From Pomphorhynchus laevis (taxonomy: Eukaryota > Acanthocephala > Palaeacanthocephala > Echinorhynchida > Pomphorhynchidae), in NCBI GenBank assembly GCA_012934845.2, contig WNNJ02002490.1, positions 124,001-188,000 of the forward strand: 64,000 nt of DNA, given 5' to 3'. Both the position numbers and the translations under genes were made by a program. Every line of letters starts with the position of its first letter. Position 1 is the first letter of the stretch. The notes below the pieces were generated by a model. It saw only the letters and a list, made by a program, of their open reading frames with translations, made no database searches and had not been told where the DNA came from. This document shows, one piece after another, positions 1-12,400 of the stretch.

Positions 1-2
1 AT

Positions 3-1727
3 TATGAGGAAGTGTACAAGAAGCTGGATACTCGAGACGGCGAACGCGACCTTTTCCGACTTCTCAAGCTCCGCCACAAACAAACTCAGGACATCGAAAA
101 GTTCCACTGCGTTAATGATAAAAACGGCGAACAAATCGTAGGTCGACCAGAAGTTTTAGAAAGATGGCGTGAGTATTTTGAGGAAGTATGTACTGAAGAG
201 TTCACTCACCCCCCAATCTCACAAGCCCAAACAGTACTCGGTCCATTACTCCCAATTAGCACGGAGGAAGTTGATGAAGCGTTAAAGAGGACAAAGAAGG
301 GAAAAACAGCAGGCCCAGATGACATCTCAGCCGAGCTATGGAAATCCAAGTGCTGGAACCCAGCACCTTGGTTAGCGAAACTCTTTAACAAAATCATCGA
401 AGAACACACAACACCGACTGATTGGCAATATAGCACCACGGTACCAATTTGGAAAAAGAAAGGAAATCCAGCTGAATGTTCAAACTACCGCCCTATCAGA
501 TTGCTATCTCATACTATGAAGGTATTCGAGCGAATTCTTGACCAGCGTATACGCAAAATCGCAAATTGTACAATCAATCAGGCTGGTTTCGTCAAGGGAT
601 GTGGCACCACCGACGCCATACATGCCGCGCGGCTGCTGATCGAAAAATATCGGGAAAAAGACACACCTCTTCACATAGCATTCCTCGACTTAGAGAAAGC
701 TTTCGATCGCGTTCCACATGAGCTTATCTGGCATGCGCTACGCCAACATCAAATCCCAGAGCATCTGGTTGAGTGGGTCAAGCTGCTCTACATCGGCCCA
801 AGAAGCAGAGTACGATGCACAGCTGGAGTATCAAAACCATTTCGTATTTCCGTCGGCGTCCACCAAGGAAGCGTGCTTTCGCCACTTCTGTTTATTCTGG
901 TCATGGATACCTTAACGAGCGACATTCAGCGTCAAGCACCTTATACCCTACTATATGCGGACGACGTCTTTCTAGCTTCCGTCAATAAGACCGACCTCAC
1001 GCAGTTAGTCAAGCTTTGGAATGACAGATTAGCACAACATGGCCTGCGGCTAAACACTAGGAAGACTGAGTACTTGACGACCAATACAAACGATACGGGC
1101 ACGATCAATATCAACGGAACAGACCTTCCACGGACCGAAAATTTCAAATATCTAGGATCGGTGCTCTCAGCTGATGGCGAATTGAACAACGAAATAACTG
1201 CCAGAATCAATGCTACATGGATGAAGTGGCGTGCTACAACTGGCATAATGTGCGACCGCAAAATGAAGGATAGCATAAAGTCAAAGATATATCGAAGCGT
1301 TATTCGTCCCATTGCTCTTTATGGAGCAGAATGCTGGCCTATCACAAAGATAGCGGAACGTCGTCTCGCTGTCATGGAGACGAAGATGCTTCGATGGACA
1401 AGCGGTTTTAGTCTCCTAAATCGGGTTCGCAATGATGATATTTACCGACGATACGGTGTGATGCCTATCCGTGAGAAAATGCTAGAAGCCCGTCTCCGCT
1501 GGTTTGGCCACACTCTACGGGCACATGACGGTTCCATCGCAAAGGCAGGCTTGAAAATAGACTTTAAAGGCAAACGCCCCAAAGGACGACCAAGACAGCG
1601 ATGGTCTGACACGCTGCACAAGGATCTAAGAGATGCTGGACTACACCCTGATCTGGCTTCGGATCGTTGCAAATGGAGGATGCGTTCCATGAGAGCCGAC
1701 CCCGCCAACACACGGGAAAAAGGCTAA
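3..1727 (+). CDS. RTE-type LINE reverse transcriptase, 3' part
   Basis: The frame is open from the window edge to a TAA at 1727 (about 574 codons), so the start lies further left. The protein is the reverse transcriptase half of an RTE/BovB-like non-LTR retrotransposon. Seen in order: NYRPIRLLSHTMKVFERILD (thumb of the fingers domain), GFVKGCGTTDAI, AFLDLEKAFDRVP (first catalytic Asp), GVHQGSVLSPLLF, the catalytic LLYADDV near base 950-965, and a C-terminal GKRPKGRPRQRW block typical of the clade. The N-terminal AP endonuclease is not in the window. The frame has no internal stop over 1.7 kb, which suggests a young copy. It is followed directly by a (GAA)n tail at about 1728-1748, the kind of short 3' repeat RTE elements carry. 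Class is confident; naming the clade from memory is slightly less so. Confidence 0.92.
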   Translation, partial: YEEVYKKLDTRDGERDLFRLLKLRHKQTQDIEKFHCVNDKNGEQIVGRPEVLERWREYFEEVCTEEFTHPPISQAQTVLGPLLPISTEEVDEALKRTKKGKTAGPDDISAELWKSKCWNPAPWLAKLFNKIIEEHTTPTDWQYSTTVPIWKKKGNPAECSNYRPIRLLSHTMKVFERILDQRIRKIANCTINQAGFVKGCGTTDAIHAARLLIEKYREKDTPLHIAFLDLEKAFDRVPHELIWHALRQHQIPEHLVEWVKLLYIGPRSRVRCTAGVSKPFRISVGVHQGSVLSPLLFILVMDTLTSDIQRQAPYTLLYADDVFLASVNKTDLTQLVKLWNDRLAQHGLRLNTRKTEYLTTNTNDTGTININGTDLPRTENFKYLGSVLSADGELNNEITARINATWMKWRATTGIMCDRKMKDSIKSKIYRSVIRPIALYGAECWPITKIAERRLAVMETKMLRWTSGFSLLNRVRNDDIYRRYGVMPIREKMLEARLRWFGHTLRAHDGSIAKAGLKIDFKGKRPKGRPRQRWSDTLHKDLRDAGLHPDLASDRCKWRMRSMRADPANTREKG

Positions 1728-1748
1728 AGAAAAAGAAGAAGAAGAAGA

Positions 1749-2188
<440 letters not shown>

Positions 2189-2233
2189 TACTCGGATTTT
2201 AAGTCAAACCGGAAACACAAAGATATCGTTTTA

Positions 2234-2270
2234 TTCAAGCTTTCGACCAACTAGTGGCCTTCTTCAGGAA
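2234..2270 (-). ncRNA. minimal type I hammerhead-like motif
   Basis: Read on the minus strand: CTGAAGA, a stem II of GGCC paired with GGTC around a 7-nt loop, then GAAA, then the self-complementary AGCT that two copies could share as stem III, a UU before the expected cleavage point, and a short stem I (TTC with GAA). This is the arrangement of the minimal hammerheads in Penelope-like elements, which need a dimer to close stem III. Stem I is only about 3 bp, so activity is uncertain. Confidence 0.5.
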
Positions 2271-2312
2271 AATAATATTGTAAGTAGTTAATGGGTATCA
2301 AGATAGTTTAAA

Positions 2313-2313
2313 C

Positions 2314-2390
<77 letters not shown>
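2313..2390. repeat. (TA)n microsatellite
   Basis: About 35 TA units, interrupted once near the left end. It abuts the left end of the inverted Penelope-type repeat at 2391. Confidence 0.97.
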
Positions 2391-2394
<4 letters not shown>

Positions 2395-2589
2395 GTTGTT
2401 ACACCTGCCCTGGGACACTCACTGGTGTACTCATAAATATATCACTATGTTTTCCTCATGAAGAGGCATAAACACCAGGCAGCATTCTATATATCCTCAT
2501 CAGACTAAGAAATAGAACCGAATTATTCTTGCATTATTCAAAGTCGCTACGTATGCCCAGTCATCCTATGTGTGACGACAAACTTCACA

Positions 2590-2631
2590 ACGGTATACGC
2601 GTTTCGCTCTTACGGAGCTCATCAGTACCGT
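2590..2631 (-). ncRNA. type I hammerhead ribozyme, left arm
   Basis: Minus strand, in order: ACGGTA (stem I), CTGATGA, GCTC-CGTAA-GAGC (perfect 4-bp stem II, 5-nt loop), GAAA, then CGCGTA with cleavage expected after GTA, then TACCGT, which pairs all six bases with the first strand of stem I. ACGCGT is self-complementary, so stem III can form between two copies. Every conserved core base of the hammerhead is present. Self-cleavage is inferred from family knowledge. Confidence 0.85.
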
Positions 2632-3251
2632 GACTTCTATAATCATCTATAGGCACCTTAACACACGCTTAAACAGTGTTTAAAGCTTGAAAAACAGAAC
2701 TACCCTTAATCTGAATCATCGGAGGGAATTTAGCATAAGCACTGTGCATGGCAGTGACTATTACAGTTTAACCATGCATCAGGCACTAAATTCTTTTTAA
2801 TAGAAATGCTGTTTAACAGGGACACTTAAAAGTGTGCAAATATATAAAATATAATTTGTTGTTACACCTGCCCTGGGACACTCACTGGTGTACTCATAAA
2901 TATATCACTTTGTTTTCCTTATGAAGAGGCATAAACACCAGGCAGCATTCTATGCCTCTTCATGAGGAAAACATACTGATATATTTATGAGTACACCAGT
3001 GAGTGCCCCTGGGGAGGTGTAACAACAAATTATATCTTATAGATTTGCACACTTTTAAGTGTCCCTGTTAAACAGCATTTCTATAAAAAAGAATTTAGTG
3101 CCTGATGCATGGTTAAACTGTAATAGTCACTGCCATGCACAGTGCTTATGCAAAATTCCCTCTGATGATTCAGATTAAGGTAGTTCTGTTTTTCAAGCTT
3201 TAAACACTGTTTAAGCGTGTGTTAAGGTGCCTATAGATCATTATAGAAGTC

Positions 3252-3293
3252 ACGGTACTGATGAACTCCGTAAGAGCGAAACGCTTATACCGT
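3252..3293 (+). ncRNA. type I hammerhead ribozyme, right arm
   Basis: Reverse-complement partner of the copy at 2590-2631: ACGGTA, CTGATGA, ACTC-CGTAA-GAGC, GAAA, CGCTTA, TACCGT. Stem I and the core are kept, stem II has one pair fewer, and the central stem III palindrome is no longer perfect, so this copy is probably weaker. Confidence 0.75.
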
Positions 3294-3527
3294 TGTGAAG
3301 TTTGTCGTCACACATATGATGACTGGGCATACGTAGCGACTTTGAATAATGCAAGAATAATTCGGTTCTATTTCTTAGTCTGATGAGGATATATAGAATG
3401 CTGCCTGGTGTTTATGCCTCTTCATGAGGAAAACATATATATATATCATTTTTTATATTTATTTTCTTTTTTCTTTTCTTATTTTTTAGTTATTTATAAA
3501 CATATATACATATACATATAGTCACAG

Positions 3528-4275
3528 TTGGAAAAAATTGATAGCTCAAAGACAGTTGGGAGGAGAAAATCTTCCCAACAATACGAAGATTTAAAAAATA
3601 TGAATTTAGAATCCTCAGTGCAAAAGAGGCTCCTGCCCATAAAGCAGGACTCTTTTGCACTGAAAATAACATGGAAGGAAAGTTACAACTTCAATGAAAA
3701 AATAAGAGAAATCGGAAAGGAAATGAGAAAACACGTTTGAGGAGAAATATTCGAACGGTTTTTCAAAAAAGAAAACTTTAGCCGAATCTCCTTCATAAGC
3801 TCAGCTTAGAAGGATAAATTCAAAGCGGCTTTTGGAAATGAGGAAGGGTTTGATGTTATCTTCATTTATCCACAAGTGACGGCCATTCTTAAGGATGTGC
3901 CGTCATTTGCGGAGAAAGAAGATGTTTTCAGAACTCTTACATCAATATGATATAAGAATTCTGAAAACAGTCACCGCGTTGCGCCCACTGCGGAGAAGAA
4001 CACGAAACACAAACATGTGAAAATAAAAATAGGCCGACATGTGCAAACTGTAGGCAACCTCACAAAGCTTACTCACACGTTTGTCCAGAGTTCAAGTCTT
4101 ACTTGGCATGTGTAAACGGTGAGAACAAGAAGGCTCGAGAGGAAGCTCAGTCCTACCTTAGGGCAGCCGAAAGTCACTCTCTGGATCAACATGCTGGACA
4201 AGCAGCAATGTTGATCGAGAGAGTACTTGCTCTTGAGAAAGACATGGCTGCCTTAAGGCAGGAAAATGCAAAATA
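3528..4275 (+). mobile_element. LINE ORF1 (gag-like), broken
   Basis: The clear part is the C-terminal third (about 3970-4275). It reads CAHCGEEHETQTC followed by CANCRQPHKAYSHVC, a pair of CCHC zinc knuckles of the kind found at the C terminus of ORF1 in Jockey, R1 and I-type LINEs. A Glu/Ala-rich tail that could form a coiled coil follows, ending in TAA at 4273-4275. Upstream (3528-3970) are lysine-rich pieces in more than one frame that fit a decayed N-terminal half. GC content is well above the flanks. It belongs with the endonuclease-RT frame beginning at 4307. Confidence 0.75.
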
Positions 4276-4306
4276 AAAAAGATATGCAGTAGTCCACAAA
4301 TCCGAT

Positions 4307-7200
4307 TTGAAGAAATTCAAATCGAAGTTGAACGCAGCAACATTACGCAAATACAAATCGTTGAAACAGGAGAAAGACAAGTCATCGATTTCAGTGACTA
4401 CTTTCAATCGTTTCAACGATTTGTCACAAATACAAGGCTCTCAGAATGAAGACAATACTATGGACTATTGTTCCGTAGTATCAATTGATTCTGAGGGTCC
4501 TTCGATTAAAGCGCCAGGGACTGCTCTAAAGATGCTGATGTTACCTGAATCACTTCAGGTGGCGTCGAGTCGGAGGGGCAGATCCTGGCACAAAGCTTCG
4601 AATTCAAGAAAAAAGAACGAAGAATTGAATATTCTTTACTTGAAGACATCTGCCTAATGAGTTGGAATATAGGTTCTGTTAAGAACCTGATACAGTATTT
4701 CAGTCTCATACCGGCAGATGTGCTTCTCTTGCAGGAAGCAAGATCATCCGATCAATTGAAGATTTTTAGCAGCAAGATCGACGACTGCGACACATTTGTG
4801 TCAGCAGAAGGTCTCAGGATGGAACTCTTCCTAGTGTCGGTGGTAAAGAAGCGTTTTGCGCATCTTTACTATCGCATGGCACTAGCGAAGTAGGTTCATT
4901 CCAACTCCTCCGGTTTTTCATCTCTAGACGCCCAGTTTATGTAGCAAATTGTTACATTAAGCCCGGGATCTGGAGTTCGAAAAAGGGGAGGAGAGAGATT
5001 CGATCAATGCTGTTGAAGATCTTCAATTTGGGTTGTCAATTTTTAATTGGAGATTTCAATGACAATGGTGGTTCTCGGGTGGGCAGCATGATCGCTCCAG
5101 CATGGGAGGTCATATGCCCCCCCGGAAGGGACATTTATCCGTCGTCGCGATGGGTATTACCCACATTAGATGTTGCTATGCGAAACAAAAATAAAATTTT
5201 AAAATTAATGGCAGCAGAATTTGCTGCCAGATACTTTTAATGATGGGCATAAGCTTGTATATTATTCGTGGAAGGATGAACTAGTTTTCGAGGTTAGATT
5301 CCAACCGACACGAACCGGTATACAAGCTTTTAATAAATTAATAAGGGGAGTAATGATAAATTTAAATAATAAAAAATTTTTTGTACTATTTAAAAAAATA
5401 CTTTTAATGAAATAATAAATTTTAGTATTTGCAATAATAATTTTATAATAAATAATAATTTTAATTTTTTCGATTGTTTGAATATTTTAGATGAGACGTT
5501 TTTGACAAATTTTACAAATAAATTAAAAGAATCAAATTCTCTATTAATTTTAAATAATGAAATTTTTAGTAATGCAAATAAATTTTTAACTACCAAACGA
5601 CCGCCCAACATCAAGTACACTTCTAAAGCTCTTCATTTGAAACGTATTCTCTGGGGTTTACGAACGGATGCGAATCCTTCGTCTCAGAGAATCGCTCAAA
5701 TGGCTCTGCTCAAGAATGATATTCAAGAGTTGGAGCAGAGGGTAGACGCTAAAAAGTTGCTGTCTTACAAGAATTTTTCAAAGGAATGGTGGCAAACCAT
5801 TAGGCGAACCACCTTCCGTTCTTGGAGGGCAGCGGCTTCTAAGTGGATATCCTCTAAGGGTTTTGGGAATGTACTTCATGAAATGAAAATGAAACACCTA
5901 GCCAATGCTGAAGGATGGACCGAGAGGAAAATGATGAAGATCCGTATGGAACTCTTGTTTTCGACCATCGACAATTCGCAAGAGGACATCACTATCGAGG
6001 ACATTTTAAGTGCGTGGCCAGTCGTGCCAAAGACTTCGTCTAACGGGTCTTCGGCATGTGCTGCTGCGACCAAATTGATCGTCGATAGGGTTCGGACGGA
6101 TATTGCTGCCAAGATGCTAGGGGTACCTTTAGCATCTTGGTGTGATATTGCGGTCGGAAAAGTGGTGTTCCTTGCGAAGGGAAGATGGGTGTCGAATGCT
6201 AAAGACACAAGACCCATAACAATATCTAATAATATTGTTATGGTGTATGAGAGGTCTTGCGAGGAACCTTTCCCGATTTTACAAGGATCGTGATATGTTG
6301 GGAGACCACATTCACGGATTTCGTAGAGGAAGGGGAACTCTTAAGGCAGTAAGGTCCATGCTGAGTTTTCTCACCAGCGATAGACGACCTGCAGTCCTCT
6401 ATTCGCTTGATGTGTTGGCGGCCTTCGACAACTTAAGGCATGATGCAATAGTTACAACCTGAACCAGTGATGGTATACCGAGTAATTTGTTACATCGTGC
6501 CCTTGGTATTTTGAAAGCAAGAACTTTCTACTTGAATGATGACGGGGGTAAGTACTATTATCTCAACAAAGGACTTCCCCAGGGCTAACCTCTGTCTCCT
6601 ATCATTTATATGATAGTAACGAGGAGACTTCTGGAAGGTCTTTGGGATAGCAACACCCACGCCATCATTTATGCGGACGACATCTCGATCGAATTTAAGA
6701 GAAATACTCTGTCGGATGCGCGGTTTGAAGGGCGAATGAAGTTTGTAATGGGCATTGTTGCTCATCGCTTAGTTAAGTTTGGCTTGTCTTTAAACCCAGA
6801 GAAGAGCAATTTTGTTCATTACAGATTTCGGCGTCCTGGAAAGCACACTCGTCTCCTCGATTCTCTTCAAGGGAATCGAAAGCGTCGGGTGCGCATTCTG
6901 GGATCCGTTTTCGAACCACGTTTGCATCCTAGGTCAGGTATGGCTAGGTGCTTCAAATTAGTTAGAAAAGGGCTACGTATGTTTGAAAGAGCGAGACGAT
7001 TAAATGCCGGTTTGGGCAAATGTGTAATTGTGCTCAATGCGTTTGTATTGAGCGGATTGTACTTCTACTCAAACAATCGCCCTCCAGAACAACGATATCT
7101 ATTTTTAAAACGATTATTAATTTTAATAAATAAATTTTTTATGAATGAAATTGAAATTAAAAATAAATTAATTAAAAAATGTTTTATTTTACAATTTTAA
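4307..7200 (+). mobile_element. LINE ORF2 (endonuclease-RT), broken
   Basis: Pieces of one LINE polyprotein follow one another on the plus strand. An AP-endonuclease N terminus starts at 4657 (SWNIGSVKNLI, ADVLLLQEAR), with LIGDFNDNGG near 5050 and SRWVLPTLDVAM near 5150. The RT follows: SNNIVMVYER near 6230, HGFRRGRGTLKAV (6310), SLDVLAAFDNLRHDAI (6400), LNKGLPQG (6565), the catalytic IIYADDI (6670), and a thumb region to about 7080. Several frame changes and stops separate them, and AT-rich stretches (5330-5480, after 7100) look inserted or eroded, so the copy is dead. The frame 4307-4657 ends in TAA overlapping the ATG of the endonuclease frame (TAATG at 4655-4659). A Jockey/R1-like placement is likely. 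Confidence 0.82.
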
Positions 7201-7787
7201 AATCAAATGTTTTTAATAATTTTTTGTTTATCTTTTTTGAAATTTGTTTGATTATTTTTCTAACATTGGACGTATATATTTATTTTATATTGCGCTTCCT
7301 ACAAGTGCTTTTTCAGACAAATTAGAGAAATTAAGAAAATATAATTAAATGTATTCTATCTTCATTTTTTGTCGTTGTTCCAATAATTTTAAAATAATGT
7401 TATAAAATATTTTTTATTTTATTTGTAATATTATCCAAATTTTGTTTTTTTATGATGATTTTGAATTTTTATTTTAGAATTGAATTTTAGCATTTTATCA
7501 TTTTGAATTTTTGTTAAAAATTCTTATCCTCGACATCCAACCAAAGAAAAAGGAAATCGAATCATAATCCCAATCGAATCATGCAAAAAGAAAGGAAAAA
7601 GAAAAGAAAACTCGATTGGGGCCCCATACTTGGTTGGGGTCGAAAAAGTCGAAAAGACGAAAATATATATGAATTTTGTGTTTTTTACTTTAATTGTTCA
7701 TTAAATTTTTTACATGCAAAAAATATACGCAAAAAGTTTCGATCTATTTTGTTGTGGTAACAGTGTCAATTTATTAAAGGGAAATAT
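7201..7787. other. AT-rich sequence, no gene seen
   Basis: Very AT-rich, with one purine-rich, less AT-rich patch at about 7530-7660 that may belong to the 3' end of the LINE or the 5' region of the gag fossil. No coding signal. Confidence 0.5.
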
Positions 7788-8239
7788 GACAACTGGTTAC
7801 GAGGATGTACTGCTAAAAATTATACAGAAACAGCAGATATTATTGGAATTATTGGTTGCCAAGCAGATTGATCCATCGACGGAAATGAAACTAGTAAATT
7901 CGGCGTTTCGACCATATGACCATTTAAAATAAGAGTGGAACCATTACGTGGAGCAACTCACCATTATTTCAATCCACACGCAATAGATGGCGATGAGCAA
8001 AAGAGAGAATTATTATTGGCATGTATTGGAGCCAATGCATTTAAGCTTTTAGTTCATCTTACGGTTGGTCAAACCTAGGAAATCTTAATTATCTAGAGAT
8101 TATCAATATATTAGCCGATCACTACCAACGAATTACATATGTGGCGACAGCCCATTTCAAGTTCAGCCAATTAAAGATGTCCCCCGATGGTTCTTATCCG
8201 AATTGGTTAAAACAACTTAAAGAAGTAGTAAATTAATAA
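7788..8239 (+). mobile_element. Ty3/Gypsy-type LTR element gag fossil
   Basis: The translation pieces (SAFRPYDHL, GDEQKRELLLACIGANAFKL, FKFSQLKMSPDGSYPNWLKQL) match the N-terminal gag region of Ty3/Gypsy-type LTR retrotransposons of animals. Only about 450 bp of gag remains. It is broken, with roughly two or three interruptions, and no pol region or LTR pair is seen. It is an old, inactive fossil. Confidence 0.65.
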
Positions 8240-8814
8240 AATAATAATTTTATAATTTAGTAATTGTTTTTTTTATTTTTAAGAACTGGTCATTTGATTT
8301 GTATAAGGCTTAACGGCATTTTCGTACAAAATAAAATAATGGTAATTCAGGGTATAATTCAGGCTGACATGTTATCAGGTTTCACGCGGTTCTCATTGTA
8401 CCAACAGAGCTTTATCCATTCGATCGTCGGTTAATCATTATACCCTAAATTTCGTGTTTTAATGTTTTTTTTGTCACAAAGCAAATTAAACAGAACTTCA
8501 ATGTCTATGAAGATAAGTTAAATATTTAATTTATCAAGCCTATATTTCTCTTTTTATATGGTGTGATATCAGAACAAATATATTTTGCAAGTCGGAATAA
8601 AGCAGACACAGATGAAATCTTCCAACTTAGAATTGTTGACCCCATAGTACAATTTTATTATATCACTAATATTTCGAAATTATATAGTCAATTGTTTTCC
8701 ATTACCAATGTTTTGGTGTATGTAGGTATTCCATTTCTAAAAGAGTCTGATCAAATAACTCAGTTACGTATTTTATACTGTATATAAATCAAAAATAAAG
8801 ATGAATAATAAATA
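8240..8814. other. no gene seen
   Basis: AT-rich intergenic sequence. A 74-codon plus-strand frame at 8563-8787 shows no family signature or splice context and is probably chance. Confidence 0.4.
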
Positions 8815-9010
8815 ATTATTTATGATTTCACACAATTATTTTTATATCAAGTTAATATTTAAAATTCAAAATAAAAGTCCATTGTTATGAATCGATTAAC
8901 TAATAACAGACGATGTAAAAGAATAAGGATTGGAGGTCATCAGGATGAATTGCTATGTTATCGGGTTTCGGCAACTATTCCTCATAGGGGTAGAAATTCA
9001 CCTTATTCTG
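8815..9010 (+). repeat. dispersed AT-rich repeat family, copy 1
   Basis: Shares with at least six other places in the window an order of blocks: an AT-rich lead (TATATCAAGTTAA, AAAATAAAAGTC), GAATTGACTAATAA, ACAGACGATGTA, GGATTAGAGGTCATCAGGAG, and GCTATGTTATCAGGTTTCGG. This copy is diverged. A GIY-YIG-like fragment follows directly. Confidence 0.65.
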
Positions 9011-9074
9011 ATGTATCAGAATAAGAATTGGAGATTATCAGAAAATAAAAGAAGTAATAAAGAATTCACAAAGA

Positions 9075-9290
9075 ATGATGGCATGAGTGCCAATACTAAT
9101 AAACTCATAATTTACAAGAAAAGCTACCTCAACTCCATAATAAATACAAACGAAAACTTGACTTTAATCAAACAGTGTTGCGGATGTAACATACCGATTA
9201 AGAATTTGAATAAAGTGTATATTGGGAAAACGCCAAAGGTTTACACAAGAGTCAGAGAAAGGGTTACCAGTAGATGACAAAACAAAACCT
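9075..9290 (+). mobile_element. possible Penelope-type GIY-YIG remnant
   Basis: The frame ends with CCGCNIPIKNLNKVYIGKT and TRVRERV. Cys-rich lead, YIGKT and an Arg-rich R-x-R-E-R segment resemble the GIY-YIG endonuclease of Penelope-like elements. It is short, and no reverse transcriptase is attached, so this is a weak call. Confidence 0.3.
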
Positions 9291-9420
9291 ACTACCCTTT
9301 GAAAGTAATAAGTTTAAAAGAATAATACAAAACGTGTAATTCATGCATATAGAAAGAGCACATTTCGTGTTATTGTTCTCGTTTATGTCTCTTCATTTGA
9401 CGCCGTTCAATTGTTTCATC

Positions 9421-12400
9421 GAATAAAATTATTGACGAAAACAAATATATAAAAATAATATATTCATTCAGATACGATTGTTTAAACTATAAATGATTAT
9501 TACGTATACTGAATTCATTGAAGTAATCAAAATACATGCCATATATTTATTATTTATTCAGATAAGATTGCTTAACTTATAAATAATTATTACGTTTACT
9601 GAATTCATTGACGTAAACAATATAAAAATTATATATTTATTCAGATAAGATTGTTTAACTTATAAATGATTATTACGTATACTGAATTCATTGACGTAAA
9701 CAATATAAAAATTATATATTTATTCAGATAAGATTGTTTAACTTATAAATGATTATTACGCCTACTGAATTCATTGAAGTAATCAAAATACATGCCATAT
9801 ATTTATTATTTATTCAGATAAGATTGCTTAACTTATAAATAATTATTACGTTTACTGAATTCATTGACGTAAACAATATAAAAATTATATATTTATTCAG
9901 ATAAGATTGTTTAACTTATAAATGATTATTACGCCTACTGAATTCATTGACGTAAACAATATAAAAATTATATATTTATTCAGATAAGATTGTTTAACTT
10001 ATAAATGATTATTGCGCCTACTGAATTCATTGACGTAAACAATATAAAAACTATATATTTATTCAGATAAGATTGTTTAACTTATAAATGATTATTAAGT
10101 ATACTGAATTCATTGAAGTAATCAAAATACATGCCATATATTTATTCAGATAAGATTGCTTAACTTATAAACGATTATTACGCATACTGAATACATTGAC
10201 GTAAACAATATAAAAAATAAATATTCATTCAAATAAGATTCTTTAACTTATAAATGATTATTACGCCTACTGAATTCATTGACGTCAACAATATTAAAAT
10301 TATTTATTTATTTAGATGAGATTGTTTAACTTATAAATGATTATAACGTATACTGAATTCATTGAAGTAATCGAAATACATGCCATATATTTATTATTTA
10401 TTCAGATAAGATTGTTTAACTTATAAATGATTATTGCGCCTACTGAATTCATTGACGTAAACAATATAAAAATTATATATTTATTCAGATAAGATTGTTT
10501 AACTTATAAATGATTATTACGTATACTGAATTCATTGACGTAAACAATATAAAAATTATATATTTATTCAGATAAGATTGTTTAACTTATAAATGATTAT
10601 TACGTTTACTGAATTCATTGAAGTAAACAATATAAAAATTATATATTTATTCAGATAAGATTGTTTAACTTATAAATAAATATTACGCCTACTGAATTTA
10701 TTGACGTAAACAATATAAGAATTATATACTTATTCAGATAAGATTCTTTAACTTATAAATGATTATTACGTTTACTGAATTCATTGACGTAAACAATATA
10801 AAAAATATATATTAAGAAAAGATTGTTTAACTTATAAATGATTATTACGCATACTGAATTCATTAAAGTAAACAATATAACAAATATATATTGAGATAAG
10901 TTTGTTTAACTTATAAATGATTATTACGCCAGCTGAATTCATTGACGTAAACAATATAAAAAATATATATTTATTCAGATAAGATTGTTTAACTTATAAA
11001 TGATTATTACGCATACTGAATTCATTGAAGTAAACAATATAAAAATTATATATTTATTCAGATAAGATTGTTTAACTTATAAATGATTATTAAGCATACT
11101 GAATTCATTGACGTAAACAATATAAAAATATATATTGAGATAAGATTGTTTAACTTATAAATGATTATTGCCTACTGAATTCATTGACGTAAACAATATA
11201 AAAAATATATACTGAGATAAGATTGTTTAACTTATAAATGATTATTACGCATACTGAATTTACTGAAGTAAACAAAATATATGCCATATATTTATTCAGA
11301 TAAGATTGTTTAACTTATAAATGATTATTACGCATTCTACATTCATTGACGTAAACAATATAAAAATTATATATTTATTCAGATAAGATTGTTTAACTTA
11401 TAAATGATTATTGCGCCTACTGAATTCATTGACGTAAACAATATAAAAATTATATATTTATTCAGATAAGATTGTTTAACTTATAAATGATTATTACGTA
11501 TACTGAATTCATTGACGTAAACAATATAAAAATTATATATTTATTCAGATAAGATTGTTTAACTTATAAATGATTATTACGCATACTGAATTCATTGACG
11601 TAAACAATATAAAAATATATATTGAGATAAGATTGTTTAACTTATAAATGATTATTGCCTACTGAATTCATTGACGTAAACAATATAAAAAATATATACT
11701 GAGATAAGATTGTTTAACTTATAAATGATTATTACGTTTACTGAATTCATTGACGTAAACAATATAAAAAATATATATTAAGATAAGATTGTTTAACTTA
11801 TAAATGATTATTACGCATACTGAATTCATTGAAGTAAACAATATAACAAATATATATTGAGATAAGATTGTTTAACTTATAATAGATTATTACGCCTACT
11901 GAATTCATTGACGTAAACAATATAAGAATTATATACTTATTCAGATAAGATTCTTTAACTTATAAATGATTATTACGTTTACTGAATTCATTGACGTAAA
12001 CAATATAAAAAATATATACTGAGATAAGATTGTTTAACCTATAAATGATTATTACGCATACTGAATTTACTGAAGTAGACAAAATATATGCCATATATTT
12101 ATTCAGATAAGATTGTTTAACTTATAAATGATTATTACGCATTCTACATTCATTGACGTAAATAATATAAAAATTATATATTTATTCAGATAAGATTGTT
12201 TAACTTATAAATGATTATTGCGCCTACTGAATTCATTGACGTAAACAATATAAAAATTATATATTTATTCAGATAAGATTGTTTAACTTATAAATGATTA
12301 TTAAGTATACTGAATTCATTGACGTAAACAATATAAAAATTATATATTTATTCAGATAAGATTGTTTAACTTATAAATGATTATTACGCATACTGAATTC

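Larger units (their letters stand above)
2391..3441. mobile_element. back-to-back terminal repeats of a Penelope-like element
   Basis: A left copy (2391-2850) is followed by a direct repeat of its first 100 bp (2851-2951). A short inverted block (2952-3031) and a right arm (3032-3441) that is the reverse complement of the left copy come next. Arms are about 95% alike by eye. The unit is about 460 bp, contains a hammerhead ribozyme in each arm, and has no coding sequence. Tandem plus inverted arrangement with a minimal hammerhead is the hallmark of Penelope-like terminal repeats, so this looks like the shared ends of two copies or an element reduced to its ends. A retrozyme-type non-coding retroelement is the main alternative. 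Confidence 0.7.
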
